DNA of 16,420 nt from Deltaproteobacteria bacterium (GCA_019313725.1 JAFDAT010000051.1:1-16420), one strand, 5' to 3'; counted from the stretch's first letter, positions 6,928 to 15,014 are shown. Notes: a model not told the origin generated them from the sequence alone. Made by a program: numbers and translations.

Positions 6928-7003
6928 TGGAGCCGATGCGCGGATTTGAACCGCGGACCTGCTGATTACGAATCAGCTGCTCTGCCAGCTGAGCTACATC
7001 GGC
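6928..7003 (-). tRNA. tRNA-Thr (anticodon CGT)
   Basis: A 76-nt tRNA with the CCA end encoded. The acceptor stem is GCCGATG paired with CATCGGC, followed by discriminator T (6931) and CCA (6928-6930). The D arm is GCTC...GAGC. The anticodon stem GCTGA/TCAGC encloses the loop TTCGTAA with anticodon CGT (6968-6970), which reads ACG threonine codons. The T arm is GCGG-TTCAAAT-CCGC. It is divergent from mfd, and the 76-nt gap between them must hold both promoters. Confidence 0.97.
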
Positions 7004-7079
7004 CTTAAACGTGCCACGCATTTAAATTTGGGTTGTGTGCTTAAATCAGCTTTACGGGTTAAATTGCCCTACTTTGTTT

Positions 7080-10000
7080 ATGAACCAAAATCAAGTAAAA
7101 ATTACATTGAACACGTTGATGAATGCGGTTCCCGGAAGAAAATCGACCATAGATTGCGTTGGTTTTTCGGGAGCGGAAAAAGCCTATGCGGTATCACGCC
7201 TGTATGAACAGCTGGGGATGCCCACAGTCGTGGTTGCATCTTCTCCCAAAAGTGCCAAACAGTTCTGTGACGATCTTAGATTTTTTTTCAGGAATGATCC
7301 TGAGCACGTGGTGGAATATTTTCCGCCCTACAACATACTGCCTTTCAAATTCATGGCTTCCCACAATGAAACAGCAGCGTCCCGGCTGCGCACACTTTAT
7401 CATCTCACCCAACGTGAAAAGTCGCCCGTAGTGGTGACCACCGTGGCTGCTCTGATGAAAAAAATCATTCCCAAGAAGGCGCTGGTGGATTACTCGGAAC
7501 TTGTGCTCGAAGGGGAAGAGGTGGATCGGGACGGCCTGGTGAGAAAATTGGTGTCCGGCGGGTATATGCCGGCAGCTATCGTGGAAGAGCCCGGAGACTT
7601 CTGTGCCCGGGGGGGAATCCTTGATATTTTTTCACCCCTGTACCCGGATCCTGTCCGGATAGAGTTCTTCGGAGATTTTGTGGAGAGTATCCGCTTTTTT
7701 TCGGCGGCGACTCAACGAACCCGGGAAAATACAAAAGAGGCTGTCATCATTCCTGCGAAAGAGGTGATTCTGAAGGAAGAAGAAAAAAAGGCGGTCATTG
7801 CCCGCATCCGGGAACAGGGCGCCAGGCTGAACTTGCCCGTGACCGAAGTCCGGAAAATTGTCGGTCGTATAAAAGAGGAAGGTGTCTTTAACGGTATTGA
7901 AAGCTTCATCGGCTTGATTTATCCCGGGCTGGAATCGTTGTTTGAATATGTTCCGGAAGGGACATTGTGGGTATCGGCAGAGGTTGAGGCAGCTGAAAAA
8001 AGCGCGAAGGACGCCCATGAACAATTCATAAATAATTTTGAGTCCGCCATCGATGACGGGTCTTTTGCTGTGGAACCGCATAAGATGTATTTTGATTGGC
8101 GGCAGGTGAAAGAAAAACTCGATAATACCCGGCCGCTGGCATTTAAAATATTGCCGGTTATCCTGGGCGAAGGCCGTGCTCCTGCGGAAATTGAAACATA
8201 TCAATACCATATTGAAGACAACACGCTGTTGTCGGGTGAACTGAGAAACCCGGGCAACCGGGAGCAGGCAATATCACCCCTGGTTGAATGGCTGAAAGCA
8301 AACCAGGCTAAGGGATACGTTACAGCAGTTACATGTGCCACGGTGGCCCAGACAGAGCGTTTGAAATCGCTGCTGGCGCCATACGGAATACCGGTTCGCC
8401 CGTCAGAGATTTTTCCGTACTGGCAGCGAGGCCTTGGCGGGCGGGACGGCCGGGTGTACCTGTGCCTGGGCAAGGTTTCCACGGGTTTTGTGTGGCCGGC
8501 GGAGCATCTGGCCGTGGTTACAGAGCGTGAAATTTTTGGTGCCCGAAAACGCCGCAAAAAGAGCCGGAAAGGCTCCACGAACCGCCAGCTCCTGGCCTTT
8601 GAAGACCTCAAGACCGATGACCTTGTCGTGCATGAAGAGCACGGCATAGGTCAATATAAATATTTGAAAAAACTTGATATGGCAGGTTTTATCAATGATT
8701 TTATCCTGATCGTGTACCGCGACGGGGATAAACTCTATCTTCCGGTGGAACGCATGAACCTGATCCAGAAGTACATGGGGGTTGAGGGCACCATTCCCGT
8801 GCTGGACAAGATGGGTGGGGTCTCATGGGGAAAAATCAAACAGAAAGCCAAGAAATCGGCTGAAAAAATTGCCGGTGAATTGTTAAAATTGTATGCCGTT
8901 CGCAAGGTCAACAAGGGATTCGGGCATGCACCGGTGGAAGATGAACTGGGCGATTTTGAAGCCGGCTTTCTGTTCGAAGAAACGGCTGATCAGCTCAGGG
9001 CTATCGAAGATGTGCTGGCGGACATGCAAAAACCTACGCCCATGGACAGGCTGGTGTGCGGTGACGTGGGTTATGGTAAAACCGAGGTCGCCATGCGGGC
9101 CGCATTCATGTCGGCATTCAACAACAAGCAGGTGGCCGTGCTTGTGCCGACGACCGTGCTGGCTGAGCAGCACTATGCCAGTTTTTCGGAAAGATTCAGC
9201 AATTATCCCGTTAACGTGGCCTGTTTAAGCCGATTTCGTAAAAAAGGGGAGCAGAAGAAGATCGTCGAGGGGCTTAAATCAGGGGATATCGACATCGTTA
9301 TCGGCACCCACCGGCTGCTCCAGAAAGATATCGGGTTTAAAGAACTGGGTCTTTTTGTCCTGGATGAAGAGCAGCGCTTCGGCGTCCGGCACAAGGAGAA
9401 GCTGAAGCGGATCAGAAGCACTGTCGATGTGCTGGCGCTTACGGCAACGCCAATTCCCAGGACCCTCCACATGTCCCTCGTCGGGGTTCGCGACGTTTCT
9501 CTCATTGCGACACCACCCGAATATCGCCAATCAATTATCACCTATATCTGTGAATTCGATGAAGGCATTGCCAGAGAAGCGATCCGCAAGGAACTCAAGC
9601 GCAAGGGGCAGATATTTTTTGTTCACAACAACATCAATACCATTGAAAAAACAGCCGGCTACCTTAAAACCCTGGTTCCTGAGGTGCGTCTGGACATCGC
9701 CCACGGGCGCATGGATGAAAAAAAACTCGAAGGCGTGATGCTGCGGTTCATGCGTCGGGAAATCGACCTTTTGGTCTGTACTACCATCATCGAGTCAGGG
9801 CTCGATATTCCTTCTGCCAATACGATAATCATCAACCGGGCGGACCGCTTCGGTCTGGCCCAGATGTACCAGCTCCGCGGACGTGTCGGTCGGTCGGAGG
9901 AACAGGCATATGCCTATCTGTTCATCCCCGATGAGAGTTATCTGGGTCGTGCCGCACAAAAAAGGCTGAAGGTACTCATGGAGCACAGTGATCTGGGGTC

Positions 10001-10610
10001 GGGATTCCAGATTGCCATGAGCGACCTCCAGATCCGCGGCGGCGGAACCATTCTGGGTGCATCCCAATCCGGGCATATTGCTGCGGTGGGGTATGACATG
10101 TTTTTAAAACTGATGGAAGAATCGATCAGTGAATTGAAAGGTATGCGTCATGTCCAGAGACTCGAGCCGGAAATCAACATGGCCCTTTCGGCGTATGTTC
10201 CGGAAGCGTATATCGAAGACATCGATATACGGCTTTCAATATACCGGCGTCTGGCGAAAATGACGGACACGGCCGAGCTTTCAGAGGTTAAGAAGGAACT
10301 CATCGACCGCTTCGGCACCTTGCCGGATGCTGCCGGCAATCTCTTATTGAAAATCCTGTTGAAAATACTGGCACGCAAAGCCGGGGTGGCCCGTGTGGAT
10401 ATCTCAGAGAAAAATCTATCACTGCATTTTTCCGAAGCGCACCAGGAAAACCCCACCGGTATCGTTGCGATGATCACGGCCCACGGTGATCGCTTTCGGT
10501 TGACCCCGGGGCATATTTTAAAAACAAAGCTGTCGCATCCCGGAACGTACGGCCGGCTTACACAAGCGAAAAATATCTTGAAAGATATTGCCCTTCATGT
10601 TAACCCGTGA
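7080..10610 (+). CDS. mfd: Transcription-repair coupling factor Mfd (1176 aa)
   Basis: Binds RNA polymerase stalled at DNA damage, pushes it off using ATP-driven translocation and recruits UvrA for nucleotide excision repair. The N-terminal half has the UvrB-like module (for example EEPGDFCARGGILDIFSP). Next is the polymerase-interacting region (DDLVVHEEHGIGQYKYLKKL, then LYLPVERMNLIQKY). The RecG-like motor follows: Walker A GDVGYGKTE with K667, DEEQ box at 762-765, TATPIPRTLHMSL, and motifs near IIESGLDIPSANTIIINRAD and QMYQLRGRVGRS. The C-terminal autoinhibitory domain ends the protein. Length is normal (E. coli Mfd is 1148 aa). Start choice: the ATG at 7080 (MNQNQVKI) is preferred to a GTG at 7035 that would add 15 unusual residues, although neither has a strong ribosome site. 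The gene appears complete. Confidence 0.96.
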   Translation: MNQNQVKITLNTLMNAVPGRKSTIDCVGFSGAEKAYAVSRLYEQLGMPTVVVASSPKSAKQFCDDLRFFFRNDPEHVVEYFPPYNILPFKFMASHNETAASRLRTLYHLTQREKSPVVVTTVAALMKKIIPKKALVDYSELVLEGEEVDRDGLVRKLVSGGYMPAAIVEEPGDFCARGGILDIFSPLYPDPVRIEFFGDFVESIRFFSAATQRTRENTKEAVIIPAKEVILKEEEKKAVIARIREQGARLNLPVTEVRKIVGRIKEEGVFNGIESFIGLIYPGLESLFEYVPEGTLWVSAEVEAAEKSAKDAHEQFINNFESAIDDGSFAVEPHKMYFDWRQVKEKLDNTRPLAFKILPVILGEGRAPAEIETYQYHIEDNTLLSGELRNPGNREQAISPLVEWLKANQAKGYVTAVTCATVAQTERLKSLLAPYGIPVRPSEIFPYWQRGLGGRDGRVYLCLGKVSTGFVWPAEHLAVVTEREIFGARKRRKKSRKGSTNRQLLAFEDLKTDDLVVHEEHGIGQYKYLKKLDMAGFINDFILIVYRDGDKLYLPVERMNLIQKYMGVEGTIPVLDKMGGVSWGKIKQKAKKSAEKIAGELLKLYAVRKVNKGFGHAPVEDELGDFEAGFLFEETADQLRAIEDVLADMQKPTPMDRLVCGDVGYGKTEVAMRAAFMSAFNNKQVAVLVPTTVLAEQHYASFSERFSNYPVNVACLSRFRKKGEQKKIVEGLKSGDIDIVIGTHRLLQKDIGFKELGLFVLDEEQRFGVRHKEKLKRIRSTVDVLALTATPIPRTLHMSLVGVRDVSLIATPPEYRQSIITYICEFDEGIAREAIRKELKRKGQIFFVHNNINTIEKTAGYLKTLVPEVRLDIAHGRMDEKKLEGVMLRFMRREIDLLVCTTIIESGLDIPSANTIIINRADRFGLAQMYQLRGRVGRSEEQAYAYLFIPDESYLGRAAQKRLKVLMEHSDLGSGFQIAMSDLQIRGGGTILGASQSGHIAAVGYDMFLKLMEESISELKGMRHVQRLEPEINMALSAYVPEAYIEDIDIRLSIYRRLAKMTDTAELSEVKKELIDRFGTLPDAAGNLLLKILLKILARKAGVARVDISEKNLSLHFSEAHQENPTGIVAMITAHGDRFRLTPGHILKTKLSHPGTYGRLTQAKNILKDIALHVNP

Positions 10611-10632
10611 CCACCTAAATGCATAATTTTAT

Positions 10633-10662
10633 TAGAAACAGCAGTACTCTTTATTGTTTCTA
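10633..10662. other. Inverted repeat after mfd
   Basis: TAGAAACA and TGTTTCTA form a perfect 8-bp inverted repeat separated by 14 nt, in the 93-nt gap between mfd and the lipoprotein gene. There is no T tract. It might be a weak stem or an operator-like site; which, if either, is unknown. Confidence 0.3.
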
Positions 10663-10703
10663 TCAGGTATGAATAAGACACTCTGCCATTATGGACTGAA
10701 GCG

Positions 10704-11402
10704 TTGGCTCTATTAAAATATACAAACCGCCGGTGGATCATATGGGTTCTGATCATGCTGGGGATGACAATCGCGGGGTGCGATAATCAGGGCGCACAGC
10801 TGTCGGTCGTATCTCTGGTCAGGGTTAACGACCGGTCGATTTCGGTAGATGAATTCAATAGCCGATTCGATGCGGTCTCGGCCGAATTTCCGCTGCCGGC
10901 GCAAGCTGACCCGGCGGTAGATAAGGAAATGAAGCTGCGATTGCTGCACCAGCTTACGGAGGAGTTGATACTTCTCGAGCGGGCCGAGGAGTTGAACCTC
11001 GAGATTTCCGACCAGGACCTGACGTCTGCCATCGATCGGATCCGGGCAGACTATCCGGAAGGAGAATTTGAAAAAGTCCTCTTGGAGCAGGCGATTTCAT
11101 ACAGTTTATGGAAAGCCCAGCTGCGGGTGCGCCTGCTCAAAGAGAAGGTGGTCCGTGAGGATCTCGAAATATCGATAGTTCTCACTCCTGCCGAGATATC
11201 AGCTGCTTATGAATCCCATTACTCCCCCAGTGACACGGCCGGCCACGAGAGACTGAACGATGCGGATATCGATGAAAAAGTGGTTAAATTCGTACGCCAG
11301 CAGAAAGCTCAGCAATTTTACCAGGCATGGCTGAAAGACCTGCAGTCTATGTATGATGTCGATATTAACGCCGCAGCCTGGGAAAAAATGAACGGCTCAT
11401 GA
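10704..11402 (+). CDS. SurA N-terminal-domain-like lipoprotein (232 aa)
   Basis: Predicted exported lipoprotein: basic start (K5, R9, R10), hydrophobic stretch WIIWVLIMLGM, and lipobox TIAGC with the lipidated Cys at 26. Asp follows the Cys; in E. coli that residue keeps lipoproteins in the inner membrane, but whether the rule holds here is unknown. The mature part (VRVNDRSISVDEFNSRF, then LLHQLTEELILLERAEELNLEISDQDL) resembles the SurA/PrsA N-terminal chaperone fold. No parvulin isomerase domain is visible, so the likely job is chaperone work on outer-membrane or periplasmic proteins. The start is a TTG at 10704: it is the one that supplies the basic signal-peptide end, since the next in-frame ATG would cut into the hydrophobic core. 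Its TGA overlaps the ATG of surA by 4 nt, indicating coupled translation. Confidence 0.75.
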   Translation: MALLKYTNRRWIIWVLIMLGMTIAGCDNQGAQLSVVSLVRVNDRSISVDEFNSRFDAVSAEFPLPAQADPAVDKEMKLRLLHQLTEELILLERAEELNLEISDQDLTSAIDRIRADYPEGEFEKVLLEQAISYSLWKAQLRVRLLKEKVVREDLEISIVLTPAEISAAYESHYSPSDTAGHERLNDADIDEKVVKFVRQQKAQQFYQAWLKDLQSMYDVDINAAAWEKMNGS

Positions 11403-12421
11403 TGTATATGGTGAACAATCGTATTTTTAAATATTTCGATTCATCCGGATTCCGGTGGTGGATTATGGCCGGCGTGCTCCTTTCGGGGCTGTGGTCTGCC
11501 GGCAGTGCCCAGGCGGAGGAGATTGTCGACCGCATCGTTGCTGTGGTCAACAACGATATCATTACCTATCTGGAATTGCAGCACCAACTGAAGCCGTATG
11601 AAGAGAAGATTAAATCCATGGGCTATGCGGAAGAAAAAGAACGTCAGATGCTTTACAAAGTAAGAAATGACATAACGTATCGCCTCATAGACGAGAAGCT
11701 GGCAGATCAGGAAATCGAGAAAAACAAGATTACCATCAACAAAGCGGAAATAGATGCATCCCTCGAACGCCTCAAGGCTTCGAAGATGTGGACGGATGAA
11801 GATCTGCGCCAGGCCTTGGCGGCACAAGGGATGACTATCCAGGAATATCGGCAGTCTTTAAGAAATCAGGCGCTGAGAAGCCGTCTGGTGGGCCAGGAGG
11901 TGAGCTCGAAGATTGTCATCACCCATGAGGAGGTCCGGGCATATTACGATGACCACGCCGACGCCTACGGCGGCGATCTGCGGTATCATCTCAGAAATAT
12001 TATGACGATTGTCTCTTCCGATGATGACGACAGTGCCAAGGCGGCGGCAATGGGTAAAATGGAAGCGGTCATACAGAAATTGGAGGCCGGCGAATCCTTT
12101 GAATCCCTTGCGCGGGAATATTCAGAATCACCCCTGGCCCCAAAAGGGGGGGATCTGGGTAAGATCCGGTATACCGATTTCTCACCGCTGATACAACAGG
12201 CCCTGGAAGGCCTGGCGGCGGGTGATTACACATCCATACTGGACACAGACCAGGGATACCAGATATTTTTTGTGGAAGACATGACCATGGAGGGCGGCAA
12301 GCGTTTCGAGGAGGCCTCTCCCGAAATTGAGGAACAGTTGTACAATGCAGCCGTCGATGAGAAGTATGCAGAGTGGCTGGAGGAGTTGAAGCGCAAGGCC
12401 CATATCAAAGTTATCCGGTAG
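11399..12421 (+). CDS. surA: Periplasmic peptidyl-prolyl isomerase/chaperone SurA (340 aa)
   Basis: Periplasmic chaperone that escorts outer-membrane proteins to the assembly machinery. A signal peptide (hydrophobic IMAGVLLSGLWSAG) ends in AQA, with likely cleavage before EE at residue 40. Directly after it comes the SurA hallmark EIVDRIVAVVNNDIIT, then the helical N-terminal domain. A single parvulin domain follows at about 195-295 (HLRNIMTIV, then ESFESLAREYSESPLAPKGGDLG). E. coli SurA has two parvulin domains and 428 aa; one-domain versions are common outside the gammaproteobacteria. Several ATGs are crowded at the start (11399, 11402, 11408); the exact one is uncertain. It is coupled to the preceding lipoprotein gene, and the pair may work together. 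Confidence 0.9.
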   Translation: MMYMVNNRIFKYFDSSGFRWWIMAGVLLSGLWSAGSAQAEEIVDRIVAVVNNDIITYLELQHQLKPYEEKIKSMGYAEEKERQMLYKVRNDITYRLIDEKLADQEIEKNKITINKAEIDASLERLKASKMWTDEDLRQALAAQGMTIQEYRQSLRNQALRSRLVGQEVSSKIVITHEEVRAYYDDHADAYGGDLRYHLRNIMTIVSSDDDDSAKAAAMGKMEAVIQKLEAGESFESLAREYSESPLAPKGGDLGKIRYTDFSPLIQQALEGLAAGDYTSILDTDQGYQIFFVEDMTMEGGKRFEEASPEIEEQLYNAAVDEKYAEWLEELKRKAHIKVIR

Positions 12422-12479
12422 CACCCGCGATACCCTCATCCGCCGTACCTGTAGCCTCGATTGACTGTTGGAATTCTGC

Positions 12480-12508
12480 TTGCAATTTTACTTCTTAAAA
12501 GATATATT
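12480..12508 (+). promoter_or_regulatory. Putative sigma70 promoter for mgtE
   Basis: TTGCAA (12480-12485), a 17-nt spacer, then TATATT (12503-12508; 5 of 6 consensus bases). Transcription would start near 12515, leaving a leader of only about 15 nt that just fits the AGGA ribosome site. With so short a leader, no Mg2+ riboswitch fits from this promoter. Confidence 0.4.
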
Positions 12509-12529
12509 TTTTATTTACAGGATCTTAAT

Positions 12530-13513
12530 ATGCAGGGTGATGGCAACAAAATACTTATCGATAGTGTCAAACGGCTGCTGCGGCGCAATGCCTTGCACAA
12601 TCTTAAGAAGATTGTGGACAAAACCCATGCTGCTGATCTTTCCAGGGTTTTTGACTTTCTGACCCTGTCGGATCAGCACAAGCTGTTCCAGATGATTGCC
12701 GATACGGAACAGAAAGGGATTCTCTTCAGCGAGATGGAGGCGGACACCTTTCTGGAATTTGCCGAAGGGCTGGAACTGGAAGAGATCGTGTCCATCCTGG
12801 AAAGCATGCCCACCGACGATGTCGCCGATATTATCGGCAGGCTTCCGGAAGAGAGATCCGACGAGATCCTCCAGCGCATGGAAAAGGAGGGATCCGAAGA
12901 GGTTGAAGGGCTGCTGCGGTACGAGGACGACACGGCCGGCGGTATCATGGTTCCGGACTTCATCGCTCTGGGTGAGGAGACTACCGCCAGGGAGGCTATT
13001 GAATCCCTGCAGAAAGAGCATCAGGACGTTGAGATGCCTTTCTACCTCTATGTGGTGAACGAATATGACAACCTGGTCGGCGTCATTTCCCTGAGGCAAC
13101 TGGTGGTCGTACCGCCGCAAACCCCACTGAGTGCCTTCATGACCACGGACGTTTTTTCGGTTAAGACCGACATGGATCAGGAAGAGGTGGCCAGAATCGT
13201 GGCCCGTTACGACATCCTGGCCGTTCCGGTGGTGGACGAAACCAACAAACTGGTGGGGATCGTAACCGTCGATGACGTTATCGACATCTTCCGGAGGGAA
13301 GCCACCGAAGATATTTTGAAAATGGCAGGTGTTGGCGAGGAGTTCGTCGAGACAAAATCCGTTTTTAAAAGCGCGCATCCGTTTTCCATGGCTGTTCGCG
13401 AGTTGTATTGGCGGTATCATCGCTTTTTATGTCATCGAAAGCTTCGAAGAAAGTCTGAAACAGTTTGCGTATCTGGCGGCCTTTATTCCTGTCATCATGG
13501 GCATGGGCGGTAA
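12530..13513 (+). CDS. mgtE: MgtE cytoplasmic fragment (N domain and CBS pair)
   Basis: Upstream open part of the frameshifted mgtE. Real MgtE sequence ends at VFKS (about 13372). The remaining residues, up to the stop near 13513 (AHPFSMAVRELYWRYHRFL and on), are the transmembrane region read out of frame. Alone it would be a soluble protein with Mg2+-sensing domains but no pore. Confidence 0.75.
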   Translation: MQGDGNKILIDSVKRLLRRNALHNLKKIVDKTHAADLSRVFDFLTLSDQHKLFQMIADTEQKGILFSEMEADTFLEFAEGLELEEIVSILESMPTDDVADIIGRLPEERSDEILQRMEKEGSEEVEGLLRYEDDTAGGIMVPDFIALGEETTAREAIESLQKEHQDVEMPFYLYVVNEYDNLVGVISLRQLVVVPPQTPLSAFMTTDVFSVKTDMDQEEVARIVARYDILAVPVVDETNKLVGIVTVDDVIDIFRREATEDILKMAGVGEEFVETKSVFKSAHPFSMAVRELYWRYHRFLCHRKLRRKSETVCVSGGLYSCHHGHGR

Positions 13514-13880
13514 TATCGGGACCCAGTCCTCGACCATCGTGGTGCGCGGGCTGGCCACCGGCCGGATCAATATCAGGGAACTCTGGCCGGTCGTGTTCAA
13601 GGAGCTTTCCATCGGCGTCATCCTGGGGTTGACTTACGGTATCGTTATCGGGGCTGTTGCCCAGTTGGCATTCGGTACCATGGCGTTGGCTGTTTCCGTG
13701 TGCTGTGCGGTTCTGTCTTCCATGTCCATTGCCGCGCTTGTGGGGTCAATGGTTCCGATGGTGTTTGCCAAGGCCAATATCGATCCGGCTGTGGCCACCG
13801 GCCCCTTTGTGACCACTTCCATCGATATAATCAGCGTTTTCTTTTATTTCACGATTGCAACGACCTTGTTGGGTATTTAA
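13329..13880 (+). CDS. mgtE: MgtE membrane-domain fragment
   Basis: Downstream open part of mgtE. The only early start is a GTG at 13329, upstream of the break and without a ribosome site; the first 14 residues it adds are the CBS linker read out of frame. Homology begins at ARIRFPWLF (13371). It holds the family's usual helices and the stop at 13878-13880. Independent translation is unlikely. Confidence 0.7.
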   Translation: MLARSSSRQNPFLKARIRFPWLFASCIGGIIAFYVIESFEESLKQFAYLAAFIPVIMGMGGNIGTQSSTIVVRGLATGRINIRELWPVVFKELSIGVILGLTYGIVIGAVAQLAFGTMALAVSVCCAVLSSMSIAALVGSMVPMVFAKANIDPAVATGPFVTTSIDIISVFFYFTIATTLLGI

Positions 13881-13953
13881 GCACTCAAAATACTTGTTTG
13901 TGCATTCGATTTTAGAATTTCCTGCTTGTTTGTTTTCGTATTCAAGGTCAACC

Positions 13954-14715
13954 ATGCCAACCTATTCAACCTCCGCCATACTGATCCGTCGTGTGGACTA
14001 TGGAGATTATGATCTCATTCTTAATTTCCTGACCCGGGACAGAGGCAAGATTTCCGCTATTGCCAAGTCAGCCAAGCGCAGCCGGAAACGGTTTGGTGGT
14101 GTACTGGAACTTTTCAATTCCCTGGATATCGTGGTCAGCCGCGGGAGAGGAAAAGGTCTCTCCGTGGTAAATGAGGCCTCCCTCATCAAACCGCTTTTCA
14201 ATATCGGTACCGACATAAAAAAAACCGCCTACGCCAGCTACTGGGCCGAGTTGACAAATTTGTGGCTGGAAGAAGGCCGGGCACAAACCGGTATATACGA
14301 CCTGTTGGACCATGTTCTGGCTGAACTCGATGCCGGTGCTGTTTCCGGGGAAGTTTTAAGTATATTGTTTCAAATGCGCTTTCTCAACCTCTCCGGGCTT
14401 TGTCCCAACCTGAGCCACTGCAGCACCTGCAGTATCGAAACGGACGCCGCACCACGCCACAGGATGAATTTCGACCTGTCCAAAGGCGGTGTCGTCTGTG
14501 AGCGTTGTGCACCCTATGGAAAAGAGGAACACTGCCTTTCAAGGGGGACCATCAAGCAGCTTCAGTGGATCGACAACGGTGATATCCGCAAGGCGACCAG
14601 AATCAGATTTTCGGCGCAGGCCTTGAAGGAAGGACTTCGGTTCCTGGAATCCTTTGTGCCTTATCATCTGGGCAAGGAGCCCCGGAGCCTTAAATTCCTG
14701 CGGCAGATCCGGTGA
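13954..14715 (+). CDS. recO: DNA repair protein RecO (253 aa)
   Basis: Works with RecR (and RecF) to load RecA on gaps coated by single-strand binding protein. The N-terminal OB-fold region reads YSTSAILIRRVDYGDYDLILNFLTRDRGKISAIAKSAKRSRKRFGG, a close fit to the family. The C-terminal half has the zinc-binding cysteines C156, C159, C182 and C185 (HCSTC and VCERC), present in many but not all RecO proteins. The start at 13954 is supported by AAGGTC 6 nt upstream and by family length of about 250 aa; the frame is open upstream into mgtE but shows no similarity there. The gene follows mgtE by 73 nt and appears intact. Confidence 0.93.
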   Translation: MPTYSTSAILIRRVDYGDYDLILNFLTRDRGKISAIAKSAKRSRKRFGGVLELFNSLDIVVSRGRGKGLSVVNEASLIKPLFNIGTDIKKTAYASYWAELTNLWLEEGRAQTGIYDLLDHVLAELDAGAVSGEVLSILFQMRFLNLSGLCPNLSHCSTCSIETDAAPRHRMNFDLSKGGVVCERCAPYGKEEHCLSRGTIKQLQWIDNGDIRKATRIRFSAQALKEGLRFLESFVPYHLGKEPRSLKFLRQIR

Positions 14716-14797
14716 ATTTAACGTTTGCATCTGCACAATGAAGCATAAAAACTGGACATTTTGGAATGCGGATTTTGTCATAAGCTCGAAAATTTTT

Positions 14798-14877
14798 ATC
14801 ACGAAAACACGAAAGTGTGAAATAACGAAAAATAATTACCTATATTTCGTGCTTTTAAGATTTCGTGTTTTCGTGAT
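14798..14877. repeat. CACGAAA-type inverted repeat element
   Basis: The left arm 14798-14832 begins AT-CACGAAAA-CACGAAAG and continues TGTGAAAT-AACGAAAA. The right arm 14845-14877, read on the minus strand, is AT-CACGAAAA-CACGAAAT-CTTAAAAG-CACGAAA. The outermost 18 nt of the two arms are perfectly complementary, and most of the rest pairs, around a short AT-rich loop. It lies in the 299-nt spacer between recO and the GHMP kinase gene. A third, single arm lies at 5272-5306. Confidence 0.75.
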
Positions 14878-14905
14878 TAGTTTAATCTCTTTTTTAATCC
14901 CACGT

Positions 14906-14939
14906 CTCCGCAGCTTGCTGCGAAGAGTTTATTTTTTTC
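14906..14939 (+). terminator. Putative rho-independent terminator between recO and the GHMP kinase
   Basis: CGCAGC-TT-GCTGCG (14909-14922) is a perfect 6-bp stem, followed after a few bases by the T-rich run TTTATTTTTTT (14928-14938). The 2-nt loop is tight, so pairing would open to a 4-nt loop. It would separate recO from the downstream kinase gene. The rest of 14716-15014 holds the CACGAAA element and no gene I can support. Confidence 0.5.
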
Positions 14940-15014
14940 AATAATAGGATGATATTCTACAGCTTGCCGTAATTAGGCTTCATTTTTTTGAACCGGAACG
15001 AAGGGAACTGATAT

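Larger units (their letters stand above)
12530..13880 (+). pseudogene. mgtE: Magnesium transporter MgtE, frameshifted
   Basis: MgtE is a dimeric inner-membrane Mg2+ channel whose cytoplasmic part senses Mg2+. The first part (frame of 12530) has the N domain (HAADLSRVFDFLTLSDQHKLF, residues about 25-130) and a CBS pair (about 130-265, ending VVDETNKLVGIVTVDDVIDIF). The second part (frame of 13371) resumes with ARIRFPWLF and contains the membrane helices, the signature GGNIGTQSSTIVVRGLATGRI and a final-helix Asp in TTSIDIISVFF, the position of the pore acid in the family. The break lies at 13361-13376 (GTTTTTAAAAGCGCGC). Loss of one GC from the GCGCGC run, or gain of one A in AAAA, explains it. 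Joined length is about 449 aa, normal for MgtE. The start at 12530 has AGGA 7-8 nt upstream; a GTG further up adds an unlikely 23 residues. As written, cytoplasmic and membrane halves are separate. Confidence 0.9.

Noticed and set aside
6811..7008. 65-aa plus-strand frame covering the tRNA region
   Set aside because: Its second half is the reverse complement of the tRNA-Thr gene (translates to a familiar tRNA-antisense peptide), and the first half covers the terminator hairpin. Not a gene.
7004..7079. Defined promoters for tRNA-Thr and mfd
   Set aside because: Both must lie in this divergent gap, but I found only poor -35/-10 matches on either strand, so I do not list specific boxes.
12422..12529. 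Mg2+-responsive leader (M-box type riboswitch) before mgtE
   Set aside because: Only about 108 nt separate surA and mgtE, the best promoter leaves a leader of about 15 nt, and no extended conserved stem structure is visible.
13361..13376. Classic -1 programmed frameshift site in mgtE
   Set aside because: The shift needed is +1 (or -2), and the tract does not fit the X XXY YYZ heptamer in the reading frame used. A +1 slip on AAA-A remains conceivable but there is no supporting structure visible; a mutation or read error is simpler.
12515..13420. 301-aa minus-strand frame opposite mgtE
   Set aside because: Histidine- and aspartate-rich shadow of the mgtE coding strand with no ribosome site or family features; typical antisense artefact of GC-rich codon use.
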